Assembly: GCA_034522075.1 (NCBI GenBank)
Contig: JAXHLO010000006.1
Coordinates: 487,087 to 551,086 of the forward strand
Source: UBA7803 sp034522075
GTDB taxonomy: Bacteria; Pseudomonadota; Gammaproteobacteria; Pseudomonadales; Azotimanducaceae
Length of the DNA: 64,000 bases
Direction: 5' to 3'
The position numbers and the translations under genes are program-made. The notes beneath the pieces are model-generated. The model was not told the DNA's origin. It searched no databases and saw only the letters and a program-made list of their open reading frames with translations. This document shows positions 28,675-37,563 of this stretch, piece after piece. How positions within the stretch are numbered: the stretch's first letter is position 1; each line of letters begins with the position of its first letter.

Positions 28675-29829
28675 ATGCTCCGCCAGCCCTTGACCCTTGA
28701 CGCCGTTCGGCGGCGATTCGCGGCGTGCTTTTCGACCGCGGGAGCCGAGCCTGTCGTCGCGTTCGCGCCCGGCCGGGTAAATCTCATCGGCGATCATATC
28801 GACTACTGCGGCGGCCGCGTGCTGCCCATGCCCATCCAGTACGGCACCTGGGTGGCGGCAGCAGCCAACGGTACCGGGGAGATCCGGGCCCGCAGCGACA
28901 ATGCCGAGACGACCATCCACCTGACGGAAGACCGGCAAACGCCGTTTCCAGCCGGTCACTGGGGGCGTTTTGTCGCCGGCGCAGACGCCGTTCTCGGGAA
29001 CCACGGCGCGCCGTGCCGCGGCATGAATCTGCTGATCGCAGGCGACATACCGGCCAGCGGTCTGTCCAGCTCGGCATCGCTCAGTGTGGCTCTGTTGCTG
29101 GCCATGGGGGCGCTGTCAGGCAGCCGTCTGCAGGGCCTGAACCTGGCTCTGGCAGCACAACAGATCGAGCATCGCCATGTGGGTGTTGCCTGCGGACTCA
29201 TGGACCAGGCGGCGGTCGTGCTCGGCCAGCCCGATGCCGCGCTGCGCTTCGACTGCGCGACACAGGAAGGCCAGGCCATTGCCCTGGGCCATGAGCAATG
29301 CGCAATCATCGTGGCGGACAGCGGCGTTGCACGGTCCCTGGCGGCATCGGCGTACAACACGCGCCTCGACGAGCTGGCGCGCATCGGCTCGGCACTGGAC
29401 CTGGCGCCAGCGACGCTGGCCCGCACGCTGCAGACACCCCCCGAACTCGACGATCCTGTGCTCACCCGGCGCGCCCGCCATATCGCGACCGAGCAGTCGC
29501 GGGTCGATGCGGCATGTGCCGCGCTGCAGCGGGGTGACTGGTGTGATTTCGGCCGGATGCTTCACGCCAGCCACGCTTCCCTGCGTGATGACTACGCCGT
29601 GAGCTGCGCCGAGGTCGACCTGCTGGTGGAGATTTTCGCCAGACAGCCCGGCTGCTACGGCGCCCGTATGACCGGTGCCGGCTTTGGCGGAGCCGTGGTG
29701 GCGGCAGTAAGCAGTGATCAGGCAGACACCTGCGCCCGCGCCGCGGCGGAAGCATATGCAGGTCCGGGCGGCCGCACTCTGCAGACATTCGTTGCCCGGT
29801 CACGGGGCGGGGCCCGGCTTCATGACTGA
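28675..29829 (+). CDS. galK: Galactokinase
   Basis: 384 residues of the GHMP kinase family; phosphorylates galactose at C1 with ATP for the Leloir pathway. Substrate-binding signature: APGRVNLIGDHIDYCGG at 31-47. ATP-binding loop: GDIPASGLSSSAS at 123-135. C-terminal GHMP motif: MTGAGFGGAVVA. The sugar signature has HIDYCGG where typical bacterial enzymes have HTDYNGG, a form also seen in eukaryotic GALK2, so some relaxed substrate range is possible. The gene overlaps galT by eight bases, which implies coupled translation. Confidence 0.95.
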   Translation: MLRQPLTLDAVRRRFAACFSTAGAEPVVAFAPGRVNLIGDHIDYCGGRVLPMPIQYGTWVAAAANGTGEIRARSDNAETTIHLTEDRQTPFPAGHWGRFVAGADAVLGNHGAPCRGMNLLIAGDIPASGLSSSASLSVALLLAMGALSGSRLQGLNLALAAQQIEHRHVGVACGLMDQAAVVLGQPDAALRFDCATQEGQAIALGHEQCAIIVADSGVARSLAASAYNTRLDELARIGSALDLAPATLARTLQTPPELDDPVLTRRARHIATEQSRVDAACAALQRGDWCDFGRMLHASHASLRDDYAVSCAEVDLLVEIFARQPGCYGARMTGAGFGGAVVAAVSSDQADTCARAAAEAYAGPGGRTLQTFVARSRGGARLHD

Positions 29830-30811
29830 ACGGCGCTACGACCCGCTGGGACAACGCTGGGTGATCGTTTCCCCGCAACGGGTGCAACGGCCCTGGCAGG
29901 GAGAACGCGACAGACAGCCGCTTGCTGCGTTACCGGAGCGTGAGGCGCATTGTCATCTGTGCCCCGGCTCGAGTCGTGCGACCGGACAAAGCAACCCGGC
30001 CTACCAGGGCGTCTACGTATTCGACAATGACTTTCCCGCCCTGGCCGGCGATTCCGCTCGGGTTTCCACCAGCGGCCTGCTGCGCAGTGAGCCGGTAGAG
30101 GGCCGTTGCCGGGTGCTCTGCTACCACGATCGTCATGACCTGACCCTGAGTACCTTGCCCGACAAGGCCCTGCACGTCGTCATAGATACCTGGGTGAACG
30201 AGTACGCTGCCCTCAGCCGCGAGTATGCCTGGGTGCAGATCTTCGAGAACCGCGGCCGCATGATGGGTTGCTCGAGCGACCACCCGCATGGGCAGATCTG
30301 GGCCAGCAGCCACGTGCCGACCCTGCCTGCTGTGGAAGACACAGCCCAGCGTGAGTACCTGCAGGCCCATGGCGCCAGTCTGCTGCTGGACTATCTGCAG
30401 GCCGAGCTGAGCGATCCCGTTCGCCTGGTGACCGCCAATGACGACTGGGCCGTGCTGGTGCCCTACTGGGCAAGCTGGCCGTTCGAGACTCTGCTGCTGC
30501 CGCGGCGTCCTCTGGCAGAGCTCACCGGCATGACGCCGGCGGAACGACGCCACCTCGCCGACATTCTGCAGAAGCTGCTAGGTGCTTACGATGCCTTGTT
30601 CGGCGTACCCATGCCTTACTCCATGGGCTGGCATGGCCGTGGTACCGGCGGACACTGGCAGCTCCACGCCCATTTTTATCCGCCGCTGCTGCGTTCGGCC
30701 AGCGTGCGCAAATTCATGGTGGGCTATGAGATGCTGGCGGAAGCGCAACGGGACCTGACACCGGAAGATGCTGCGAAACACCTGCGCGATCAGATTCCCG
30801 GCACTGGCTGA
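29822..30811 (+). CDS. galT: Galactose-1-phosphate uridylyltransferase
   Basis: 329 residues from ATG 29822 inside the end of galK. It exchanges UMP between UDP-glucose and galactose-1-phosphate. The active-site HPH motif is at 154-156 (SSDHPHGQIW), with His156 as the nucleophile that becomes uridylylated. Metal-binding Cys44 and Cys47 (CHLC) are present. The second-domain motif HAHFYPPLLRS supports the assignment. Its last 22 bases overlap the end of the convergent GH36 gene. UDP-galactose 4-epimerase and mutarotase genes are not in the window. Confidence 0.96.
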   Translation: MTERRYDPLGQRWVIVSPQRVQRPWQGERDRQPLAALPEREAHCHLCPGSSRATGQSNPAYQGVYVFDNDFPALAGDSARVSTSGLLRSEPVEGRCRVLCYHDRHDLTLSTLPDKALHVVIDTWVNEYAALSREYAWVQIFENRGRMMGCSSDHPHGQIWASSHVPTLPAVEDTAQREYLQAHGASLLLDYLQAELSDPVRLVTANDDWAVLVPYWASWPFETLLLPRRPLAELTGMTPAERRHLADILQKLLGAYDALFGVPMPYSMGWHGRGTGGHWQLHAHFYPPLLRSASVRKFMVGYEMLAEAQRDLTPEDAAKHLRDQIPGTG

Positions 30812-32910
30812 TCCGTTTCGGTATCACCCGCCAACGGTACGACTTCAACCAGCAGGGCACGCATCGGTGCCATGACCGGCATGGGTAAGCCGTGCGCGCC
30901 GAGGAACTCACCGTGGGTCTGCAGCGCTTCGCCGGCCACCCACTGCGGCTGTTGCCGCGCCCCGCGCAGAATGGATCTGTCGAGCAGCGGTGCTCGAACC
31001 CGGACATCGCCGCGCAGATGCCGAATTTTCAACGGTGCCGGTACGTTGTCGGCACGTGGCCGCATCTGCAGTACACAGATCAACGCACGGTTCCGCTCCC
31101 GGGCGAACACGCCTACGGCACACAGACCCGGATCAGGGTGTGGCAACGCCAGCAGGTGCCCCTGGGCCAGCCAGCTTCGATGCCGCTTGTGCAGGTCGAT
31201 GTACGCGCGTACGTCAGCCTGTTGTGCCGCGCTGAGTTCCAGCGGATCAAGCTCCAGCCCCATGGAGCCAAGCACCGACATGGCTGCCCTGGCATGCAGG
31301 CTCCAGCGGCGCCCGGTCTGATGACTGACCTCCGGTCCGATATGGCAACCCATGACCTCCGGCGGCGCGAACAGCCCGAAAGCGGCCATCATCGGCAGGC
31401 GCACATCAGGATCATGGGCATCGGACAGCCAGACCCGATTGCACCGGCCCAGCGCACTCCAGTCGGCGCGGCCTCCGCCGGAGGCACAGGCTTCGATGTC
31501 CAGGTCCGGCCGTGCGCCCTGCACTGTATCGACCAGCCGCAGTACAGCAGGAACCAGAGGCCGTCCGGCTGCCTGTGGCACGTCACGATTCATATCCCAC
31601 TTCAGGGAGTCGATGCTTGCGTCGTCGACGATATCGGTGAGCACGCAGCGAAGATGCTGGAAGCAATCCGGGTTGCACAGATCCAGCGCATATTGATGAC
31701 GGCCGAGAGGCTGATCCGGCCTTCCCAGGATCCACTCCGGATGTGCTTCGTACAGCGCACTGTCGGCATTGGCCATCTCCGGTTCCACCCATAAGCCGAA
31801 CTGCATGCCTGCGGCGTTGACGTGGTCGATCAGAGGGTGCAATCCCTGGGGGTAGACGTCGGGCCGCGGGGTCCAGTCACCGAGGCCCCGGCTGTCGTCC
31901 ACGCGCCGGCCGAACCATCCGTCGTCGAGAACAAAGCGCTCCACGCCCAGTGCTGCGGCGGCATCCGCCATGGCCTTCAGCCGGTCGAGCTGATGGTCGA
32001 AGTACACACCTTCCCAGGTGTTGAGTTGTACCTGCTGCGCCGCCGTCCGCCCGCTCCGGACCCGCATGCGCCGGGCGGCATCCTGAAACCGCTGGCGGAT
32101 GCCGTTGAGGCCCTTGTCTGACCAGCTCAGGTACAGGGTGGGCATATGCCGCGCGCCGCCGGGATCCACTGACAGCTCAGCGAGGTCGAGCACGTACCGG
32201 GCGATGTAGCGCCCCTCCCTGGTGCGCTGAACCATGAACCGGTAGTTGCCGAACCAGGCCAGGTGCATCGCCAGCAACTCGCCGTGGTCCTCGCCGAAAG
32301 ACGTCTCGCCGGCCAGCCAGCCGGGAAACGCATCGTGAGCCGTGCGCGAGCCGCAGCGGCTGCTGATCTGCCATCCGCCGGCGAGATTTCTGCGCTCTGT
32401 GGCGAACTCGCCGGCCCAGCGGCCGGTGAAACCCAGCCCTTCCAGGGCCTGCGGCGGCAGCCCGATACTGTAGGCAACTTCTGCCAGCGGTTCCGGTACC
32501 GAGCTGTGGACGCTCATGTCGAACGCGAACACGCCTGCATCCAGCACGCTCACGGTGTATTCCACGCGCCGGCCATCCGTGTGCCAATAGCTGATGCTCA
32601 GGGTCTCTGCATCCGGCGCAGCAACCTCTGCCTGCCAGGGCTGCGCAGCATCACCCCCGGACCACCCGGGCTCTCCGGTCCAGCCTGCGGCCGGGTCAGG
32701 CAGCAGCGGTATGCCCGCCGGGCCACGAATGAGGCTGTCAGCGCGGGCGCCGGCTAGAGCTTGCGGCGTCGATACGGGCCCCAGGGGCGGCCCCAGATGG
32801 ACGATGGCCGGCGCCTGGTTGGCACCGGCAAGCAGACACAACTCGGCGTCATCGGCGTGCAGGCGCCACAGCCGGGCCTCCGCCCGATCATTGCCCGAGG
32901 GCGCCGCCAT
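30790..32910 (-). CDS. GH36 alpha-galactosidase
   Basis: 706 residues from ATG 32910, which overlaps the stop of the small membrane protein gene upstream (ATGA). An N-terminal beta-supersandwich domain precedes the catalytic barrel, where NTWEGVYFDH and VLDDGWFGRR are typical. The nucleophile Asp lies in SLKWDMNRD and the acid/base Asp in RVWLSDAHDP; CASGGGRAD is the substrate-binding loop. No signal peptide is present, so melibiose- or raffinose-type alpha-galactosides are hydrolysed in the cytoplasm after import by the adjacent sodium symporter. Galactose released here feeds galK and galT. Confidence 0.95.
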   Translation of the reverse strand: MAAPSGNDRAEARLWRLHADDAELCLLAGANQAPAIVHLGPPLGPVSTPQALAGARADSLIRGPAGIPLLPDPAAGWTGEPGWSGGDAAQPWQAEVAAPDAETLSISYWHTDGRRVEYTVSVLDAGVFAFDMSVHSSVPEPLAEVAYSIGLPPQALEGLGFTGRWAGEFATERRNLAGGWQISSRCGSRTAHDAFPGWLAGETSFGEDHGELLAMHLAWFGNYRFMVQRTREGRYIARYVLDLAELSVDPGGARHMPTLYLSWSDKGLNGIRQRFQDAARRMRVRSGRTAAQQVQLNTWEGVYFDHQLDRLKAMADAAAALGVERFVLDDGWFGRRVDDSRGLGDWTPRPDVYPQGLHPLIDHVNAAGMQFGLWVEPEMANADSALYEAHPEWILGRPDQPLGRHQYALDLCNPDCFQHLRCVLTDIVDDASIDSLKWDMNRDVPQAAGRPLVPAVLRLVDTVQGARPDLDIEACASGGGRADWSALGRCNRVWLSDAHDPDVRLPMMAAFGLFAPPEVMGCHIGPEVSHQTGRRWSLHARAAMSVLGSMGLELDPLELSAAQQADVRAYIDLHKRHRSWLAQGHLLALPHPDPGLCAVGVFARERNRALICVLQMRPRADNVPAPLKIRHLRGDVRVRAPLLDRSILRGARQQPQWVAGEALQTHGEFLGAHGLPMPVMAPMRALLVEVVPLAGDTETDQPVPGI

Positions 32911-33107
32911 CAGCTGAACACCCAGTAAATGCCCAGTTGCACCGCCACCAGGGCTACCGCCCACAGCCGGATATCCCGCCAGTGCGCGCGGTCCGGAGCA
33001 CCGCGCAGAACCTCAGCGCGCGGAACCAGCAGGCTGCCGGCGGCCAGGCTCACCAGAAGAAGCGCAGAGAATGCATAGGCCGGCCATACCGGCAGGTCGT
33101 CAAACAT
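32910..33107 (-). CDS. Small two-helix membrane protein between symporter and GH36
   Basis: A 65-residue protein from ATG 33107 with two hydrophobic segments: WPAYAFSALLLVSLAAGSLL near the N-terminus and IRLWAVALVAVQLGIYWVFS at the C-terminus, joined by a charged loop. It overlaps the 3' end of the symporter reading frame by about 57 bases and the GH36 start by four. The C-terminal helix looks like the last helix of sugar:sodium symporters, so it may be a separate accessory subunit or a symporter end detached by a frame error. I do not recognise a named family. Confidence 0.6.
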   Translation of the reverse strand: MFDDLPVWPAYAFSALLLVSLAAGSLLVPRAEVLRGAPDRAHWRDIRLWAVALVAVQLGIYWVFS

Positions 33108-34585
33108 GATCGGTAGTTCCCGGTGTCGTGGTCCGGCTTCATGCCGAACCCATACACGAGCTGCTCCAGCTCTGCCGCGTCCAGAGGCGGGGTGCGATAG
33201 CTCACCAGCCACACGATGGTCAGCGCGCAGCAGAACGTGACGAATGCCACGTACAGCATGTTCAATCCCAGGAACAACAGCAATCCCGCCAGCGGAACCC
33301 CGGTGAGCAAAGCGGTCAATCCGCCCCGGGGCGTGGCATGGCGGGTCAGGGCGCCGAGCACCAGCAGAGCCAGCAACGGACCTTGAAACAGCGAGAGCAG
33401 GGTCTGTATGAAGAAATAGATGCCGCCCATCTCGCCGATATACGGGGCGATGGTCATGGCCCCGAGCAGGATGCCAAGAGTCAGCCAGCGTCCCAGTACC
33501 AGGTCGCGGCTCTGGTCACGATTCTTTACCAGAACACCGCGAATGTCGCGGGTGATCATCAGTGCCGTGGAGTTGATGCCGGAATCGATGGACGACTGCA
33601 GGGCTGCAATGAGCGCGATGAACATGAGGCCGGACAGCCCCGGCGGCAGCACGTTCCTGACCACCCAGGGCAGTGCCATGTCGGGGTACTCGATGCGCGC
33701 GTGCAGCACCAGCGCCAGCAGCCCGGGAAAGACGATGAGCAGGGGCACCAGGGTTTTCGCAAATGCGGCAAACATCATGGATGCACTGGCATCCCACTGG
33801 CTGCGTGCGCCCAGGGTGCGCTGCAGAATGGCCTGACTGCCGCACCAGTAGGCGGGCGACAGCACGATGGCCAGCCCCAGCACCACCCCCGGCCAGGGGA
33901 AATCCTCATGATCCGCGGGCAGGTAAGCGTGCAGATGCGTAGGGTTGTGTGCCACCAGCGCAGTCGAGAAATTTTCCAGCCCCCCGGCCTGGCTGATGCC
34001 CAGGGCCACGATGGCCACACCGCCGAGAAACATGATCACCACCTGCAGGGCATCCGTGAAGGCCACCGCGGCGAGACCGCCGGAGATACTGTACAGCCCG
34101 ACCACCGTGCCGGTAACGACGATGCCTGCCCAGATCGGCCAGTCCAGATAGGTCTGCAGTGTCAAGGCAATGGCCCACAGCGCCACACCGATCGCAAACA
34201 ATGCGAAGATGCTGGCGATGAGCGCTGCCAGCAGCCGCACGTTCTGATCGTAACGGCGCCCCAGATATTCGGGAATCGAGTACACGCCGGAGCGCCAGTA
34301 CAACGGAATGAATACCAGGGCAGCGATGATCATCGCGGGTATTGCCCCGATCCACTCGAAATTGGCCTGGGCGATACCCACTTTATAAGCGCCGCCGGCT
34401 GCGCCTACATAGCCTTCGGCGCTGACATTGGTGCCGATGATCGACAGGCCGATGATCCACCAGGTGAGCGAGCGGCCGGCGAGGAAGTAATCGCGCGAAT
34501 CGTGAACACGCCGGCTGAGGCGCAGCCCCATGACGATGATGATCAGCAGATAGCCGACGATGATGATCAGGTCGAGCCAGTGCAC
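33050..34585 (-). CDS. Sodium:solute symporter (SSS family), probable galactoside/galactose transporter
   Basis: 511 residues with 13-14 hydrophobic helices in the LeuT-like SSS arrangement. Recognisable segments are the opening helix DLIIIVGYLLIIIVMGLRLS, then DYFLAGRSLTWWIIGLSIIG with NVSAE, and SGLMFIALIAALQSSIDSGI followed by N-S-T-A, which contributes to the sodium site. It should import a sugar with Na+. Its place directly upstream of a GH36 alpha-galactosidase and next to galK, galT and GH42 points to galactose or small galactosides. The last 19 residues overlap the small membrane-protein gene, so the true C-terminus is uncertain. Confidence 0.92.
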   Translation of the reverse strand: MHWLDLIIIVGYLLIIIVMGLRLSRRVHDSRDYFLAGRSLTWWIIGLSIIGTNVSAEGYVGAAGGAYKVGIAQANFEWIGAIPAMIIAALVFIPLYWRSGVYSIPEYLGRRYDQNVRLLAALIASIFALFAIGVALWAIALTLQTYLDWPIWAGIVVTGTVVGLYSISGGLAAVAFTDALQVVIMFLGGVAIVALGISQAGGLENFSTALVAHNPTHLHAYLPADHEDFPWPGVVLGLAIVLSPAYWCGSQAILQRTLGARSQWDASASMMFAAFAKTLVPLLIVFPGLLALVLHARIEYPDMALPWVVRNVLPPGLSGLMFIALIAALQSSIDSGINSTALMITRDIRGVLVKNRDQSRDLVLGRWLTLGILLGAMTIAPYIGEMGGIYFFIQTLLSLFQGPLLALLVLGALTRHATPRGGLTALLTGVPLAGLLLFLGLNMLYVAFVTFCCALTIVWLVSYRTPPLDAAELEQLVYGFGMKPDHDTGNYRSCLTTCRYGRPMHSLRFFW

Positions 34586-34677
34586 GGCAGGACCGTCCTT
34601 ACGCCTCCCCAGGAACCGCTACAGTAGCGTCATTCCCGGTCCGGTGCGACTTCGCTGCAGATGCAGCCGAGCCGCGC

Positions 34678-35703
34678 TCAGCGCTCGCCTTCTCCGTCCT
34701 CGGATCCCGCGCTGCTCGCCGTCCGGGCCTGCCGCTGCTCTGCAGATTGGCCCGCGGAGGATTGCGCGCTTCCCTCCTGCGGTGCTTCGAGGGCGGCCAG
34801 ATCGCTCATCAGCGAATCAATACGCGTCTTGCGCTCCTCTGTCCGCTTACGCATGGCGACGAGCTCTGATTGGGCCTGCTGCTGTTTATTTCGAGCCTGC
34901 TCGAGCTGCCGTTCGGTACGGTTCAGCTCATCCTGCAGCCTGGCGACGTGCTGCTCCAGGTCACTGGTGTTCTGCGCGTGGTCCTGCTCCATGGCATGCA
35001 GCCGGCTCTCCAGAGCGCTTACTGTCTCGGCAAGCTCCTGGTTGCGCTCGCCCCGTTCGGTCAGGCGCGCCTGGGCGGCCTGGGCTTTCTCAGCCGCCGC
35101 GGTGCGGGCGTTCTGCAGACCGGCGACCTGGCCGGCGAGATCGTCGTTGGTCTGCTCAAGTGCGGCCACGCGTTCTTTCAGGGCCTTGCGTTCGGCAGGC
35201 GCTTCAAGCTCGCCGCGTACGTCGGCGATATCGGCCTGCAGGCCGCTGAACTCCTCTACCGTGCCCTGCAGGTGGTCGCGCAGGTTCACCAGATGATCGT
35301 AGGCGGCGGCGCCGGAATCAAGCCGCGCCTGCAACTGCTCGGATTTACGCCGCCATTCGGCGCGCTCGGCGTTGGCCTGCTCCAGGTCTTGACGGGTACT
35401 GGTGAGGGTGTCGCGCAGCTCGGCCATTTCCTGGCGCAGCGACTCGTTTGCCTGGGTCAGTGATTCCACTCGATTGCGGGCCGCATCGCGCTGCTGCGAC
35501 ATCCTGGCTACCGCGTCTCTGGCCGAGGCCAGACCGCTGGCCAGCTCCTCGAATGAGGCCTGCAGTTCGCCGAGCAGATCTGCGGGCACGGGAATCTGTG
35601 TGTTGCTTGCGGCTGGCTCGTCCTCGGCGAGTGCGGCATTCTGGCCTGGGGTCAGCCAGAAGAACAGGAGCAGGAAGGCAAGGGAGAGGGTTATGGTCTT
35701 CAT
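34678..35703 (-). CDS. Exported long coiled-coil protein of unknown function
   Basis: 341 residues. A signal peptide (MKTITLSLAFLLLFFWLTPG) is followed by about 270 residues of heptad-rich helix with Leu and Ala at core positions and many Glu, Gln and Arg residues, and then a short polar tail rich in Ser, Glu and Gly. No enzyme motif is visible. Such proteins can act as periplasmic spacers, adaptors or envelope scaffolds, but nothing in the neighbourhood fixes its role. It is divergent from a GNAT-HDAC gene pair. Low sequence complexity means similarity searches may give spurious matches. Confidence 0.8.
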   Translation of the reverse strand: MKTITLSLAFLLLFFWLTPGQNAALAEDEPAASNTQIPVPADLLGELQASFEELASGLASARDAVARMSQQRDAARNRVESLTQANESLRQEMAELRDTLTSTRQDLEQANAERAEWRRKSEQLQARLDSGAAAYDHLVNLRDHLQGTVEEFSGLQADIADVRGELEAPAERKALKERVAALEQTNDDLAGQVAGLQNARTAAAEKAQAAQARLTERGERNQELAETVSALESRLHAMEQDHAQNTSDLEQHVARLQDELNRTERQLEQARNKQQQAQSELVAMRKRTEERKTRIDSLMSDLAALEAPQEGSAQSSAGQSAEQRQARTASSAGSEDGEGER

Positions 35704-35847
35704 CGGGGTTTACCTGCGTTCCGAGAATTCCTTAATCAGCCTACAGCCTGGGCTATCGGATCACAACGAGGCGGCCGTTCGGCAATCTGATATCGTTATC
35801 GGTAGCCGCGTCTCGATGATCATTGATCGTTGCACTGTGGAGGAAGT

Positions 35848-36387
35848 GTGGCTCGAAGGGTGAAAGTCGCCGAAGCGAACATGGATGACGTTCCACAGGC
35901 CGTCGAACTTCTGTTCCATCTCGACGCCCATGTCTCGGGCGCACCCAGGGACCTGCTGAAAATGACACCCCAGGGCGAAAAAGAGCTTGCGACCCGGCTG
36001 CGGTCGTATATCGATAACCCCTACAAACTGCTGCTGGTCGCCAGACATTCGAAGGCAGGAGTCGTCGGCATGGGCGACATCGCTCTGTGGAAACACGCGG
36101 AAGTCTGGGAGACGCCGGAACGCCAGGGGCAGTGGTATGGCGTCATCGACGATGTCTGGGTAGAACCGGACTATCGGCGCCAGGGTTTGAGCCGACGCAT
36201 CGTTCGCGGACTGGTAGCATTTGCGCATGAACACGGCGTAGAGTCTTTGCAACTGGAATACTCTGCCAGCAATCAGGAAGCAGCACGCACCTGGAAAAAG
36301 CTGGGATTTCGGCCGATCGGTATAAGGGCTGCGGCCTCCGCGAGCGAAGTCCTGACCCTGCTCGCAGACGAACAACAGGAATCCTGA
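35848..36387 (+). CDS. GNAT-family N-acetyltransferase
   Basis: About 179 residues. The acetyl-CoA-binding motif A is VWVEPDYRRQGLSRRIVRGL, followed by LEYSASNQEAARTWKKLGF, the usual motif-B pattern. GGAGGAA precedes two possible GTG starts at 35848 and 35860; I give the first. The protein acetylates an amine or a protein amino group using acetyl-CoA. The next gene, about 19 bases downstream, encodes a histone-deacetylase-like hydrolase, so writer and eraser of an acetyl group may be coexpressed. The target, such as a polyamine or lysine, is unknown. Confidence 0.85.
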   Translation: MARRVKVAEANMDDVPQAVELLFHLDAHVSGAPRDLLKMTPQGEKELATRLRSYIDNPYKLLLVARHSKAGVVGMGDIALWKHAEVWETPERQGQWYGVIDDVWVEPDYRRQGLSRRIVRGLVAFAHEHGVESLQLEYSASNQEAARTWKKLGFRPIGIRAAASASEVLTLLADEQQES

Positions 36388-36406
36388 TGGTGTGCGAGGG
36401 AATCAA

Positions 36407-37504
36407 GTGATAGGGGATCGCAGCGTCATTGCCTTCTACGACGAGCGCATGCTCGGGCACGAACCGAATGTCGAAGAACCCTTCCTGCCCGGCAGGCTCG
36501 CGCGCCGGGTCAAGGAAATCCTCGACGGGCTCGACGTCAAGTGGAGCTATCCGGAGCACCCCGGGCGTGTGCTGGCCATTCGGGACCTGCTCGATGAGCA
36601 TCCGATTCCCGGTGTGACCTTTCGAACCGGCAAGAGTGCCAGCCGCGAGCAGCTCGCGCGAGTGCATACCCAATCCTACCTCGACGATATTTATGCCATG
36701 CGCGGCAAGAATGCCTGGCTCGACCGGGATACGACGGCCGTATCCGCCGGCAGCGTCGAAGCCGCGGAGGTTGCCGCCGGTACCGCCATCGCCGCGGTCG
36801 AGGCGGTGATGGCAGGCGAAGCGGACAGTGCGTTCGCTCTGGTGCGCCCGCCCGGTCACCATGCGGAACCCGTCCGGGCGCGAGGTTTCTGCCTGTTCAA
36901 CAACGTGGCGGTCGCGGCGGCTCACGCCCAGGGAGCCCTGGGCTGTGAGCGCGTCCTGATCATTGACTGGGACGCCCACCATGCCAACGGCACGCAGGAC
37001 ATTTTTTATTCCGACCCGGACGTGATGCTGTTCGACACCCATCGCGAGTCGCCTTTCTATCCGGGCAGCGGGCATATCGATGAGGTCGGCGCTGGCTCGG
37101 GTGAAGGCACCAATATCAACGTCCCGTTGCCGGAGGGCAGTGGTGATATCGCCATGGTCAAAGCGTTCCGGGAAATCCTGGTACCCGCAGCCAAGTGGTT
37201 CGAGCCCGACCTGGTGCTGGTCTCAGCAGGGTTCGACCCCCATCGTCTTGATCTTGCCCTCAACCTCAGCTACGACGGCTTTGCCGCCATTACAGAGATC
37301 GTCCAGGAGATCGTCGATATGCATTGTCCGGGGCGGCTGGCGCTGGTTTTGGAGGGCGGCTACCACCTGGACTCCCTGGCCCACGGGGTCCACACGGTCC
37401 TGGAGATTCTGGCGGGAGGCGATGCGCCGTTACCAATCGAACCCGGCGTGGCAGAGGTGGCCGAAGCGGCGGAGTTTCATCTCAGCGCTTTCACCGACGA
37501 CTGA
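36407..37504 (+). CDS. Histone-deacetylase / acetylpolyamine amidohydrolase family protein
   Basis: About 365 residues from GTG 36407, which has GAGGGA five bases upstream; an earlier GTG at 36392 is possible. Catalytic features of zinc deacetylases are complete: the His pair in RPPGHHAEP, zinc ligands Asp and His in DWDAHHANGTQ, the second zinc Asp in SAGFDPHRLD, and the transition-state Tyr in LEGGYHLDSLA. Bacterial members deacetylate acetylpolyamines, acetoin-type substrates or lysines. It is cytoplasmic. The GNAT gene just upstream suggests that the two act on the same acetylated compound. Confidence 0.92.
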   Translation: MIGDRSVIAFYDERMLGHEPNVEEPFLPGRLARRVKEILDGLDVKWSYPEHPGRVLAIRDLLDEHPIPGVTFRTGKSASREQLARVHTQSYLDDIYAMRGKNAWLDRDTTAVSAGSVEAAEVAAGTAIAAVEAVMAGEADSAFALVRPPGHHAEPVRARGFCLFNNVAVAAAHAQGALGCERVLIIDWDAHHANGTQDIFYSDPDVMLFDTHRESPFYPGSGHIDEVGAGSGEGTNINVPLPEGSGDIAMVKAFREILVPAAKWFEPDLVLVSAGFDPHRLDLALNLSYDGFAAITEIVQEIVDMHCPGRLALVLEGGYHLDSLAHGVHTVLEILAGGDAPLPIEPGVAEVAEAAEFHLSAFTDD

Positions 37505-37563
37505 CCGCAACCGTCCCGTTACTGTTCCGGCCGGGTCCTGTCCGGGGCGCCGGTCTTAACGGT

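Noticed and set aside
33128..34627. Plus-strand frame of 499 codons opposite the symporter
   Set aside because: His, Gln and Asp-rich antisense of membrane-helix codons; not a protein-like sequence.
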